NCBI RefSeq assembly: GCF_003634755.1
Contig: NZ_RBXA01000003.1
Location: 310,001-374,000, forward strand
DNA length: 64,000 nucleotides
Source: Flavobacterium limicola
Lineage (GTDB): Bacteria > Bacteroidota > Bacteroidia > Flavobacteriales > Flavobacteriaceae
Direction of reading: 5' to 3'
Position numbers and translations under genes: made by a program
Shown: positions 12,137 to 20,114 of the stretch, piece after piece
Position numbering within the stretch: the stretch's first letter is position 1
Layout of the letters: the number at the start of each line of letters is the position of its first letter
Notes under the pieces: generated by a model
The model's input: the letters and a program-made list of their open reading frames with translations, nothing else
What the model was told of the DNA's origin: nothing
Database searches by the model: none

Positions 12137-13717
12137 ATGCAATACGATTTTGATTACATAATAATAGGAAGCGGATTTGGAGGTTCAGTAAGTGCTTTAC
12201 GGCTTTCTGAAAAAGGATATAAAGTTTTAGTAATTGAAAAAGGCAAATGGTACAAATCGGAAGATTTTGCCAAGACCAATTGGAATCTCAGAAAATGGTT
12301 GTGGATGCCTTCGTTGCGTTTCTTTGGTATCATGAAAATGAGTATTTTCAGGCATATCGTAATAATATCGGGAACTGGAGTTGGCGGCGGTTCGCTGGTT
12401 TATGGGAATACTTTGCCTGTACCAAAATCGGCATTTTTTAAATCAGGAAGTTGGAGCGAATTAGAAGATTGGGAAACCGAATTAAAACCATTTTATAAAA
12501 AAGCACTCACCATGCTTGGTGCATCCAGAAATCCCAAATTGTTTGACGGTGATCTTGCATTGAAGGAATTAGCAAAAGAAATTGGGAAAGAAGATCAATT
12601 TGAACATCCTGATGTTGCAGTTTTTTTTGGAAAACAAGAAGTAAAAGTAAAGGATCCCTATTTTGAAGGAAAAGGTCCGGAAAGAGCCGGATGTAATTTT
12701 TGCGGAGGTTGCATGACGGGTTGCAGATACAATGCAAAGAATACACTTGATAAAAATTATTTGTATCTGGCACAAAATAATGGCGCTGAAATCCTTGCTG
12801 AAAATGAGGTTTATAATGTTTTGCCAATTGAGGATAAAGATGGGACTTCAGGCTACAAAGTCGCTGTAAAATCCAGTACAAAATTTTTTGGTTCCAGAAG
12901 AGAATTTACTTCAAAAGGAGTAATTTTTTCGGGAGGAGTTTTGGGAACTATTAAATTACTGCTCAAACTAAAGACGAAATCACTTCCGTTATTATCAGAT
13001 AAATTGGGTGCTGATATACGAACCAATAATGAAACGCTAATCAGTGTTTCCTCTTTGGACAAAACTAAAAATTTATCAAAAGGAGTGGCTATAGGCAGTC
13101 TCCTTCACACGGATGACAACAGTCATTTGGAAATTGTAAGGTATTCAGAAGGATCGGGTTTTTGGAAATTGCTTCATTTGCCTTTGTCGAATGGTGAAAA
13201 TGCCTTGGCACGAATGGGAAACATGACGCAGCAAGTAATAAAATATCCGTTGTCCTATTTCAAAATTTATTGGGTAAACAGTTGGTCAAAAAGCACTACT
13301 GTTTTATTATTCATGCAGTCAATTGACAGTACTTTAAAATTCAAAAACAACTTTTTTGGCGGAATGTCATCTACAATAGGTACCGGATTAAAACCCTCCG
13401 CTTATATTCCGGAGTCTATCGCTTTAACAGAAAAATACAGCAAAATAATCAATGGTAAAGCAACTTCATTTGTATTGGAATCCGTAGCAGGAATCCCGTC
13501 AACTGCCCATGTATTGGGAGGTGCAGTGATGGGAAAAGATCGTTCAGAAGGAGTCATTAATAAAAACAATGAAGTTTTTGGATATCAAAACATGTTGATC
13601 ATTGACGGTTCCATGATATCTGCAAATCCAGGAGTTAATCCATCACTTTCCATCACAGCAATTGCAGAACGAGCTATGGATCAGATTCCGGTCCATATTG
13701 AAAGAAAGGATTTTTGA
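12137..13717 (+). CDS. GMC-family FAD oxidoreductase (cholesterol-oxidase-like)
   Basis: A 526-residue flavoenzyme with an N-terminal FAD dinucleotide fold (IIGSGFGGSVSALRLSEKG), the GTGVGGGSLVYGNT segment typical of cholesterol oxidase-like GMC proteins, and a Cys cluster CNFCGGCMTGCRYNAKNT at about residues 190-207. The GMC C-terminal domain has HVLGGAVMG and DGSMISANPGVNPSLSITAIAERA. The Cys-rich segment is commonly seen in bacterial members and may reflect a structural or electron-transfer role. No signal peptide or Tat motif is present. The substrate, probably a hydrophobic alcohol, is unknown, and it is not in an operon. Confidence 0.85.
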   Translation: MQYDFDYIIIGSGFGGSVSALRLSEKGYKVLVIEKGKWYKSEDFAKTNWNLRKWLWMPSLRFFGIMKMSIFRHIVIISGTGVGGGSLVYGNTLPVPKSAFFKSGSWSELEDWETELKPFYKKALTMLGASRNPKLFDGDLALKELAKEIGKEDQFEHPDVAVFFGKQEVKVKDPYFEGKGPERAGCNFCGGCMTGCRYNAKNTLDKNYLYLAQNNGAEILAENEVYNVLPIEDKDGTSGYKVAVKSSTKFFGSRREFTSKGVIFSGGVLGTIKLLLKLKTKSLPLLSDKLGADIRTNNETLISVSSLDKTKNLSKGVAIGSLLHTDDNSHLEIVRYSEGSGFWKLLHLPLSNGENALARMGNMTQQVIKYPLSYFKIYWVNSWSKSTTVLLFMQSIDSTLKFKNNFFGGMSSTIGTGLKPSAYIPESIALTEKYSKIINGKATSFVLESVAGIPSTAHVLGGAVMGKDRSEGVINKNNEVFGYQNMLIIDGSMISANPGVNPSLSITAIAERAMDQIPVHIERKDF

Positions 13718-13852
13718 AATTTCATGCTAACCAGACGAATTAAAAAATAGATCTCTATTTTTGTGCTTCCTAATGTTCCATTATTAAATTAATTACTTAC
13801 TTTAGAATACTAAAATAGCAGCATAATTTTATTTTAACTCAGGACCGAATAA

Positions 13853-14074
13853 GTCTTTAAAAACAATTCGATTATCAGAAAAAAAGTCAAAATAACAAAG
13901 AAAAAAATTCATGAAAGACTGCATCGGGAGCCCGTATTAACACATCCTAGACTGAAGTTTATTCCCAATATCGTGATCAATCTAGTTAGTTTAATAATAA
14001 CATTTGCCATAGTGGGCATCTTACTCTATTTTATCTTTGATTATTTGATTAAGAAATTTTATCATTTGGATTAA
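13853..14074 (+). pseudogene. Small membrane-protein frame without a usable start codon
   Basis: After a stop at 13850-13852 the frame stays open to TAA at 14072-14074. It encodes a basic, protein-like leader (IHERLHREPVLTHPRLKF) followed by one strong transmembrane helix and a KKFYHLD tail. There is no ATG, GTG or TTG before the coherent part; an ATG at 13911 is out of frame. It may be a broken small gene, or one using an AUU-type start. The composition looks like coding sequence rather than noise, but no family was recognised. Confidence 0.35.
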
Positions 14075-14084
14075 AAAAGTAGTA

Positions 14085-14270
14085 TTTCAAAAATTGAAAT
14101 GGAGTATAAAATTAATTATACTCTTATTCTTTTATTGAAAATAAAATTTTGTTGATGTAGGTTTCTCCAGATTAAATAGGTGCACAGACAATAATTGTGC
14201 ATCAAACCCTGAAATTCATAGTGAATATCAGTCTGAGGAAAAGCAGCGAGATACTTTTAGCATCCAAACA
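14085..14270 (-). pseudogene. Remnant of the 3' end of a second porin gene
   Basis: By eye, this stretch aligns on the minus strand with the last 150 or so bases of the porin gene that ends at 25083. Shared segments include ttgaaat..gagtataaaatt, ttttattgaaaat, taggtttctcc and acaataattg.gcatcaaa. The rest of the gene is gone and the frame is disturbed. It sits directly downstream of the DsrE/TsdA/YeeE cluster, showing that a porin once ended that cluster as well. Confidence 0.7.
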
Positions 14271-14398
14271 TAAGTCACCTTTGATTTAGAAAATATCTTC
14301 GTCTATTATTTATTTTTTAGGGTTGTTAGTTTAGTTTTAACTATTTTTTGCAAAAGACCTAGAGCAAATTGATGATATAGGGTTATGCAAAATATAAT
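14271..14398. other. Non-coding stretch beside the porin remnant
   Basis: AT-rich; perhaps more of the decayed porin sequence, but the similarity fades and nothing else is recognisable. Confidence 0.35.
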
Positions 14399-14824
14399 TT
14401 AGAATCCGCCTTTTATATAACTCCAGCCTTGTTCTTGTTTTTCAACAATTTCAGCAATGCCGGCGGGTACATATTCTACTTCAGGGATCAATTGGTCTTT
14501 AGTTATTTTTCGGTTTTTCATAGTGTTTTCACAAACTACAAAACGAACTCCCTTTTCATGAAGCGCTTTAATTGCTGCGATGTGCTTTGATTTTTTGGGC
14601 ATTAAAAACTCTAATCCCATATTGTAAACCACCACTTCGTACTTTGCTTTAGGCCAGTGAGCAGTTAAATTATTAAGCTGGTTTGCAAATGCTTTCTGTT
14701 GAATAGTATCATTAGCATTGGTAAACTGAAAGACTATTTTATGGCTATTCGATTTTTTTTGTGCCAATGCCGCGATTGAAATCAAACCAAATAACAGAAC
14801 AAATAAAACTGCTAGATTTTTCAT
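14399..14824 (-). CDS. Exported DsrE-family protein
   Basis: The protein starting at 14824 has 141 residues and a clear signal peptide (MKNLAVLFVLLFGLISIAALAQ, cleavage after about residue 22). The longer in-frame reading from 14935 would overlap the cytochrome gene and hide this signal. The mature part has the DsrE/DsrF-like fold pattern: an early KIVFQF strand, YEVVVYNMGLEFL, and a conserved Cys in VRFVVCENTM. DsrE-like proteins bind or carry sulfane sulfur; here the site would be periplasmic. It lies 16 bp after the TsdA-like cytochrome gene and is the last intact gene of that operon. Confidence 0.82.
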   Translation of the reverse strand: MKNLAVLFVLLFGLISIAALAQKKSNSHKIVFQFTNANDTIQQKAFANQLNNLTAHWPKAKYEVVVYNMGLEFLMPKKSKHIAAIKALHEKGVRFVVCENTMKNRKITKDQLIPEVEYVPAGIAEIVEKQEQGWSYIKGGF

Positions 14825-14840
14825 AATTAATTTTTTAAAA

Positions 14841-15914
14841 TTACTTTTTTTCGTTTTTCTTTTTTGTTTCTTTGATCGGTTTGAAAGGTCCAAATTTATG
14901 TTGGATTTCCATAAACCTATCTGAAAAAGGTCCAAAAGGATGATCGACCGGTTTTTTAGAAATATCGGGCCAGTCTCGACTTAAATCTTTCGATGGTCTA
15001 GGTTGGTTTTCCACATAAGCCGCAATATCCCAAGATTTTTCATCTGATAATTGAGAGTTTTCATACGTGGCGCCCAGAGGCATATTGTATTTTATGTAGC
15101 CTGCAAACCGACTGATTCTGAATAATCCTGCGCCGTTATTATATGAATTTTTGCCCCAAAGTGGCGGATAGGTATATTCTTTTTTGTCTGCTGCCAAAAT
15201 CCCTTCACCATTTACTTGGTGGCAACTTGCACATTTGGCGTCATACAAAGTTTTTCCTTTTACCGGATCAGCAGCGCGATCTAAATATTCCAAATCATAG
15301 ATTCCAGCCGCATTTGCTTCTTTTCCTCTAGGAACAGTACTGCCAATGTATTCAATGTACGCTATCATGGCTTTCATTTCTCTATCATCTTCTTGTAGTG
15401 GCAGACCATTTAAGCTTCTTTCCATACAATCGTTGACTCTTTTGTATAGATTTTCCACTTGCCCGCTTCTGGCTCTCATTTTTGGATACATAGAATATAC
15501 GGAACCATAATTGTTTCCCCAAGGTTTTGTTCCGGCATCCAGATGACAATTGTTGCAATTCATCCCGTTGGTGATTTGTTTCACACTGCCATTTGGTCCC
15601 AAATATTTAGCCGTATGCGCAATTAAATCCTTTCCGTATTCTACTTCTTGTTTTAAGCTCGCATCTTTAATCAGACTAATATCAGCAGGTTTCCAAGCTT
15701 TAGCCATCTCATTTTGTACAAGTACCTTTTTTTTAGCGTCAATGTAAAGTGAATCGAGATCCGAATCACTTTTTTGAAACCAAGAGGTGATGGATGAATT
15801 GAAAAACAAAACCAATAACAATGATATTACTAAGAAAATAATAGTCATAAAGAGATAAATCAGTTTTTTTACAAGCGATTTAAATTGGACAATATTTTGT
15901 TTTTCTGGAATCAT
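14841..15914 (-). CDS. Membrane-anchored dihaem cytochrome c, TsdA/SoxA-like
   Basis: Starting at MIPEKQ (15914), the 357-residue protein has an N-terminal anchor helix (about 18-38) and two haem c sites, CNNCH (120-124) and CASCH (228-232). After the first haem the segment SVYSMYPKMRARSG and the lone Cys163 in VNDCMERSLNG resemble thiosulfate dehydrogenase TsdA, where a Cys is the unusual haem ligand at the active site. MPLGAT supplies a likely Met ligand. The start was placed at 15914 because the longer frame would run into the YeeE-type gene. The neighbours, two YeeE-type transporter halves and a DsrE-like protein, suit periplasmic thiosulfate oxidation. A SoxA-like role is the alternative. 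Confidence 0.78.
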   Translation of the reverse strand: MIPEKQNIVQFKSLVKKLIYLFMTIIFLVISLLLVLFFNSSITSWFQKSDSDLDSLYIDAKKKVLVQNEMAKAWKPADISLIKDASLKQEVEYGKDLIAHTAKYLGPNGSVKQITNGMNCNNCHLDAGTKPWGNNYGSVYSMYPKMRARSGQVENLYKRVNDCMERSLNGLPLQEDDREMKAMIAYIEYIGSTVPRGKEANAAGIYDLEYLDRAADPVKGKTLYDAKCASCHQVNGEGILAADKKEYTYPPLWGKNSYNNGAGLFRISRFAGYIKYNMPLGATYENSQLSDEKSWDIAAYVENQPRPSKDLSRDWPDISKKPVDHPFGPFSDRFMEIQHKFGPFKPIKETKKKNEKK

Positions 15915-15921
15915 AAATGTA

Positions 15922-16419
15922 TTAATGAGGCAGTTTATCTCTAAAATAGCCATATACCCAAGTTCCCACGATTGCAAAAAATAAGGTAACAATCATCACT
16001 GTGGCACCCGTTCCAATTTGTGCAAACAATGGACCTGGACATGCTCCAGTTATTGCCCAACCCAATCCAAAGATGAGTCCGCCGTAGATTTGACCTTTAT
16101 TGAATGTTTTGTCGTGGAATTCAATTTTTTCTCCATAAATGGTTTTAATATTGAATTTTTTTATCAGAAAAACGGATATTATTCCCACTACAACGGCACT
16201 TCCTATAACGCCATACATGTGAAAAGATTGGAAACGGAACATTTCCTGAATGCGATACCAACTGATAATTTCTGCTTTGATGAAAACAATACCAAATAAA
16301 ATACCAATTACAAGGTATTTTAAATTATGGTACCATTTGTGCTCTAAACGGCTTTCGTTGATACAAACCGTATCTAAGGAACGCGTTTCGAAATCTTTAT
16401 TTTGATCTTTTATATTCAT
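15922..16419 (-). CDS. YeeE/YedE-family sulfur transporter, C-terminal-half protein
   Basis: A 165-residue membrane protein with four hydrophobic segments and the YeeE/YedE signature ITGACPGPLFAQIG with its conserved Cys. Its N-terminal 30 residues are hydrophilic. Together with the gene upstream (16432-17001) it makes up the two halves that are fused in the approximately 350-residue thiosulfate transporter TsuA/YeeE. It lies 12 bp after that gene and 7 bp before the cytochrome gene, so the three are co-transcribed. Uptake of thiosulfate or another sulfur anion is the inferred task. Confidence 0.88.
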   Translation of the reverse strand: MNIKDQNKDFETRSLDTVCINESRLEHKWYHNLKYLVIGILFGIVFIKAEIISWYRIQEMFRFQSFHMYGVIGSAVVVGIISVFLIKKFNIKTIYGEKIEFHDKTFNKGQIYGGLIFGLGWAITGACPGPLFAQIGTGATVMIVTLFFAIVGTWVYGYFRDKLPH

Positions 16420-16431
16420 AATTAGTAATTT

Positions 16432-17001
16432 TTAAAGTGAAAGAATAAATGGTAAAATAACATTTGCCATAATCAATCCGCCAATGAAGAAACAACATGT
16501 TGCTATAAGCGATGGCATTTGTAAATTAGATAAACCGGAAATGGCGTGACCACTGGTGCAACCTCCCGCATAACGAGAACCAAAACCAATAAAAAAGCCA
16601 CCAACAACCATCATAAAAAAGCCTTTGAGTGTAAATAAACTTGCCCACGAGAACAATTGTTCTGGTAGCATTCCTGAAATTTCAGTAACTCCGTAGCCAG
16701 CCAATTCGGTTTGTAGATTTCCATCAATGATAATCGGATTAGGATTTGACAAAAAGCTGTATGCTATCACACCACCCAATAAAATACCGAAAACGAAAAA
16801 CATATTCCAGATTTCTTTTTTCCAATCGTATTTGAAAAACTTTATGTTTGCCGGTAAGCACATGGCACAAGTGTGACGTAATGAGGCGCTAATACCAAAT
16901 GATTTATTTCCAATGATTAACAAAGCCGGAACTGTAAGTCCAACTAATGGGCCTGCAATATACCAAGGCCAAGGTTCTCTGATTAATTCTAAAATTTCCA
17001 T
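16432..17001 (-). CDS. YeeE/YedE-family sulfur transporter, N-terminal-half protein
   Basis: A 189-residue protein with about five membrane helices and the motif AGGCTSGHAISGLSNLQ, whose Cys matches a thiosulfate-relay cysteine of YeeE-type transporters. It opens the operon yeeE-yeeE-tsdA-like-dsrE. The start MEILELIREPWPWY agrees with the N-terminus preserved in the decayed chimeric copy at 28860. A Crp-type site and -7 element lie directly upstream. Confidence 0.88.
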   Translation of the reverse strand: MEILELIREPWPWYIAGPLVGLTVPALLIIGNKSFGISASLRHTCAMCLPANIKFFKYDWKKEIWNMFFVFGILLGGVIAYSFLSNPNPIIIDGNLQTELAGYGVTEISGMLPEQLFSWASLFTLKGFFMMVVGGFFIGFGSRYAGGCTSGHAISGLSNLQMPSLIATCCFFIGGLIMANVILPFILSL

Positions 17002-17020
17002 ATTTGTTTATTTATAGATG

Positions 17021-17064
17021 CAAAGGTTATATTTATAAATGAGTAGTTATGTTACTTTTGTCAC
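17021..17064 (-). promoter_or_regulatory. Crp-type site plus -7 element of the yeeE-tsdA-like operon
   Basis: On the minus strand AACCTTTG (17021-17028) matches TAnnTTTG at seven of eight positions. The site GTTACTTTTGTCAC (17051-17064) lies exactly 22 bp upstream of it. The site is embedded in a longer palindrome, AGTTATGT-N10-ACATAACT (17045-17070). Confidence 0.65.
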
Positions 17065-17173
17065 ATAACTAAAAAAGGATTTAAAAAACTATAATTGCTT
17101 TTAGTTTTTTAAAACATTAATAATCAGTAATTTACAATTTAAATTAATAGAAGTGTATTAAAATTTAACCAAA

Positions 17174-17201
17174 AAAAGTATTTGATTTTTCAAATACTTT
17201 T
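17174..17201 (-). terminator. Terminator downstream of the TlpA-like gene
   Basis: AAAAGTATTTG (17174-17184) pairs perfectly with CAAATACTTTT (17191-17201). A diverged copy of the same hairpin occurs at 29048-29076, at the matching place upstream of the decayed yeeE copy. Confidence 0.75.
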
Positions 17202-17315
17202 AGTAATTATGATAAAAATTAGTATGTAGCTATAGTTTTTTTAATTGCATACTCTTTTGTTTTTATTGAAGTCAAACTTTTTAATCAGTGTTAAAAGCAC
17301 GTTTTCTTATCGGGA

Positions 17316-17885
17316 TTATTTTTTTAGTAACTCGTCTAACTTTGCTCTGAATGAATCACTGTTCCAATTTGCGGTGCCAATTTTGGCTACAATTACATTT
17401 CCTGATTGATCAATAAGATACGTGGCTGGAATTGTTGAAGATTCCATTTCCAATGGAGGATTACTTAAAGATTGATAGACAGGAAGCGTTAGGTTTTCTT
17501 TAATCATAAAAGCATTTGCTTTTTCGAAAGAATCTGTTGTCACAAACAAAAAGACCATTTTATCCTGATAATCAACATATAATTTTTGGATGCTTGGCAT
17601 TTCGGCAATACAAGGCGGACACCATGTAGCCCAGAAATTAATGAATATTATTTTTCCTTTATATACTTCTAATGACACAGTTTTTCCTGTGTCGTCTTTT
17701 AAGTGCCATTGATAAGTGGAAAGCATTTTTTGTTCTGTTACGGCAATAGTTTTGGGCGAAAAGGCAATTAATCTATTCAATTGCACTTTTACAAAAGTAC
17801 CCACCGGACTAAACAGAAGCAGTGCTATCAATACAATAAAAATAATATTTTGAATAGTGGATTTTTTTGATTTTTTTGGTTCCAT
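17316..17885 (-). CDS. TlpA-like membrane-anchored thioredoxin
   Basis: A 189-residue protein with an N-terminal signal-anchor (about residues 12-32) and a periplasmic TlpA/ResA-type thioredoxin domain: FINFWATWCPPCIAEMP with the WCPPC active site, and SSTIPATYLID with the cis-Pro. Such proteins reduce disulfides during cytochrome c maturation or act on extracytoplasmic thiols. It lies 60 bp downstream of the MFS transporter gene, probably in the same transcript, and is followed by a hairpin. Support of the neighbouring dihaem cytochrome is a plausible role. Confidence 0.9.
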   Translation of the reverse strand: MEPKKSKKSTIQNIIFIVLIALLLFSPVGTFVKVQLNRLIAFSPKTIAVTEQKMLSTYQWHLKDDTGKTVSLEVYKGKIIFINFWATWCPPCIAEMPSIQKLYVDYQDKMVFLFVTTDSFEKANAFMIKENLTLPVYQSLSNPPLEMESSTIPATYLIDQSGNVIVAKIGTANWNSDSFRAKLDELLKK

Positions 17886-17945
17886 TTTTTAATTATTATT
17901 CTCTAAAAAGAGGTTGTTTTCAATTCAATTTATAAGTTTTGTTTT

Positions 17946-19160
17946 TTACAAAGAGTCTTTCGGCATTCGGATTTCAATAATTAGGGACGATATAATGGTG
18001 ATACCGCCAATCAGAATAATGGCATAATTTAGGCCAAACAAATCGGCTGTTATTCCTGAAATAATTGCGCCTATCGCATATCCTAAGTCCCTCCAAAGTC
18101 GGAATGTACCAATGCTTTCTGCTCTCTGATGTGGATTTGTCGCTTGCGCAATAGCTGATAAAAAAGTGGGATAAACTAAAGCCGTTCCCAAACCTAAAAA
18201 GGCTGAAATGGCGGCCAATTGATAGAATGCTGCAGCAAAAGGAATAAAAAGTATCGCAATTCCCTGCAGTAACATTCCCCAAAACAGCATCTTTTTTTTC
18301 GAATAAACATCGGACATTTTTCCGGTTACTAATTGTCCAAAACCCCAAACAGTAGGGTAAATAGCAGTTATAATTCCAACATTCTGAGAATCATAATTCA
18401 AAGAAAGCAACACAATAGGCAAAAGCCCCCAAATCATCCCGTCATTCAGGTTATTGACTAATCCAGCTTGCGTTATAGCGCTTAATGTTTTGTTTTTGAA
18501 AGTCGTTTCGAGGAAAATATTTTGTAATTTTTCAGTTGTATTGGTCGCATTTTCTTGGTGCACAAATACTCGGGTGTCTTTGACGAAAAACAAAGTCAAT
18601 AGAAAACCAATTATCGAAATCCCGATTCCCAAGTAAAAAGGGTAGGGCGTAATGCCATATTCTTGGGCGATGTAACCCGACAGAAAAGCAACTAATCCAA
18701 CGGCAAAATAACCGGCGAATTCGTTGAGCCCCATTGCTAATCCGCGATTTTTTTCACCTACCAAATCAATTTTCATCACCACGGTGCTGCTCCAAGTAAG
18801 TCCTTGGCTAATGCCCAAAAGAATATTGGCGAAAATCACCCAGTTCCAAGATTCAGCATATATCAAAATAAAAGGAATCGGTATGGCCAGAATCCAACCA
18901 AATAAAAGCAAATTTTTTCTGCCAAAACGATTTGCCAGTTTGCCAGTAAAATAATTGGTAATTGCTTTCGTGATTCCAAAGGCAATGATGAAAGAGAGAA
19001 TAGCGGTTTTCGAAGCAATGCCAAATTCAATCTCAGCAAATTTTGGAATAATGGTTCGTTCCATTCCTATCATTCCTCCAACAAAAGCATTGACAATAAC
19101 CAAAATAGTAAATTGTTTCCAATTTTCTTTCAGTCCAAGTTTGGCTGTATTTGTTTTCAA
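17946..19160 (-). CDS. Major facilitator superfamily transporter
   Basis: A 404-residue protein with about twelve membrane helices. The loop between helices 2 and 3 carries GKLANRFGRKNLL (the MFS GxxxDRxGRR-type motif), with a matching GKMSDVYSKKKML in the second half. The substrate is not indicated by the sequence. The neighbourhood (DUF202 protein, TlpA-like thioredoxin, rhodaneses) suggests an export or import role linked to sulfur or redox metabolism, which is inference. The start MKTNTAKLGLKENWK is the first in-frame Met. Confidence 0.88.
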   Translation of the reverse strand: MKTNTAKLGLKENWKQFTILVIVNAFVGGMIGMERTIIPKFAEIEFGIASKTAILSFIIAFGITKAITNYFTGKLANRFGRKNLLLFGWILAIPIPFILIYAESWNWVIFANILLGISQGLTWSSTVVMKIDLVGEKNRGLAMGLNEFAGYFAVGLVAFLSGYIAQEYGITPYPFYLGIGISIIGFLLTLFFVKDTRVFVHQENATNTTEKLQNIFLETTFKNKTLSAITQAGLVNNLNDGMIWGLLPIVLLSLNYDSQNVGIITAIYPTVWGFGQLVTGKMSDVYSKKKMLFWGMLLQGIAILFIPFAAAFYQLAAISAFLGLGTALVYPTFLSAIAQATNPHQRAESIGTFRLWRDLGYAIGAIISGITADLFGLNYAIILIGGITIISSLIIEIRMPKDSL

Positions 19161-19217
19161 TTGCTATTTTTTATGGATTTTAAATTAATAGATGTTAGGG
19201 ACAAGAAGGATTTACTA

Positions 19218-19526
19218 CTATAATTTGTAATATTCTAACTGGTAGTCACCAATGTGTTTTTTATTTTCTGCAATGGATTTTTTGTGTTTAACATAGTTCA
19301 CCGTTCCAAAAATAAAAATGAGGAATGAAGTGATAAAAAGTGCAATTTCAATGAGTAAACTATTTTCAATTTTTAATAAATTTCTCAAACTCAAACCTGC
19401 AATCAAAAAATACATGGAGGTTCTCAAAAAGGCAAGAAAAGTAGATTGATTAGCCAATACAGTCCGTTGTAATGCTAATTTCTCTCTTAAGATTAAGTCT
19501 TTGTTCATTGCTTTTTTCGTTTCCAT
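19218..19526 (-). CDS. DUF202-family membrane protein
   Basis: A 102-residue protein with LILREKLALQRTVLANQSTFLAFLRTS before two membrane helices (about 40-55 and 62-78), which is the DUF202 pattern (LAxERTxLAxxRT). The function of the family is not established. It lies 57 bp upstream of the MFS gene in the same orientation and may share its transcript. The start could be MNKDLIL at codon 7 rather than METKKAM. Confidence 0.85.
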   Translation of the reverse strand: METKKAMNKDLILREKLALQRTVLANQSTFLAFLRTSMYFLIAGLSLRNLLKIENSLLIEIALFITSFLIFIFGTVNYVKHKKSIAENKKHIGDYQLEYYKL

Positions 19527-19721
19527 ATTATTTTATAATTAAGTGCAAAAAGTAGTTTATTCTTATTCGTTTCGTAGAAAAGTAAAAATCAGTAATTTTT
19601 TTAAATGCACTATCAAATTTACTCTTTATTTAAATCAATTTGAAATATCAAATGTTTTAAAAATGTTTTATAAAACAGGTACCAATCAAATCGTCTAAAT
19701 TTTGATTGCTGAATAAATAAA

Positions 19722-19764
19722 TGTGCAGTTTAAAACAGGTATTTTTCTTGTTTTAAACTGCACA
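19722..19764 (-). terminator. Long hairpin downstream of the rhodanese gene
   Basis: TGTGCAGTTTAAAACA (19722-19737) pairs perfectly with TGTTTTAAACTGCACA (19749-19764). It ends the MBL-rhodanese/rhodanese transcript and is flanked by T-rich sequence on the minus strand. Confidence 0.8.
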
Positions 19765-19785
19765 CTATTTTAAAATTATTGCTGT

Positions 19786-20103
19786 TTATTTATTGATCAT
19801 TTCATTTACATCTTGCCAAGTACCGCCATTGGTAACGTTTTTGAAACCATTTTGTTCTAAAATCATTTTGGCTTGACCGCTGCGATTCCCACTTCGGCAG
19901 AAAACAATAATTTGTTCTTTTCCTTTGAATTTTTCCAATTGACTCGCTACTTGGTCCAAAGGAATATTGGTAGATCCTTTTACATGACCTTCTGCGAATT
20001 CTGCTGGTGTGCGAACATCTACAAGGAACGCACCTTCTTTTATTAATTTTTCCATTTGTGTGGTGTCTTTTTTTGAAAACATATTTTTAAAAATTCCGAA
20101 CAT
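19786..20103 (-). CDS. Rhodanese-like sulfurtransferase
   Basis: A 105-residue single-domain rhodanese with FLVDVRTPAEFAEGHVKGS and the active-site loop CRSGNRSG (Cys69). It lies 11 bp after the second metallo-beta-lactamase/rhodanese gene and is certainly co-transcribed with it. It should transfer sulfane sulfur between persulfide pools; no signal peptide is visible. It is about as long as, but clearly different from, the rhodanese at 6743. Confidence 0.93.
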   Translation of the reverse strand: MFGIFKNMFSKKDTTQMEKLIKEGAFLVDVRTPAEFAEGHVKGSTNIPLDQVASQLEKFKGKEQIIVFCRSGNRSGQAKMILEQNGFKNVTNGGTWQDVNEMINK

Positions 20104-20114
20104 AATTGTGGTTT

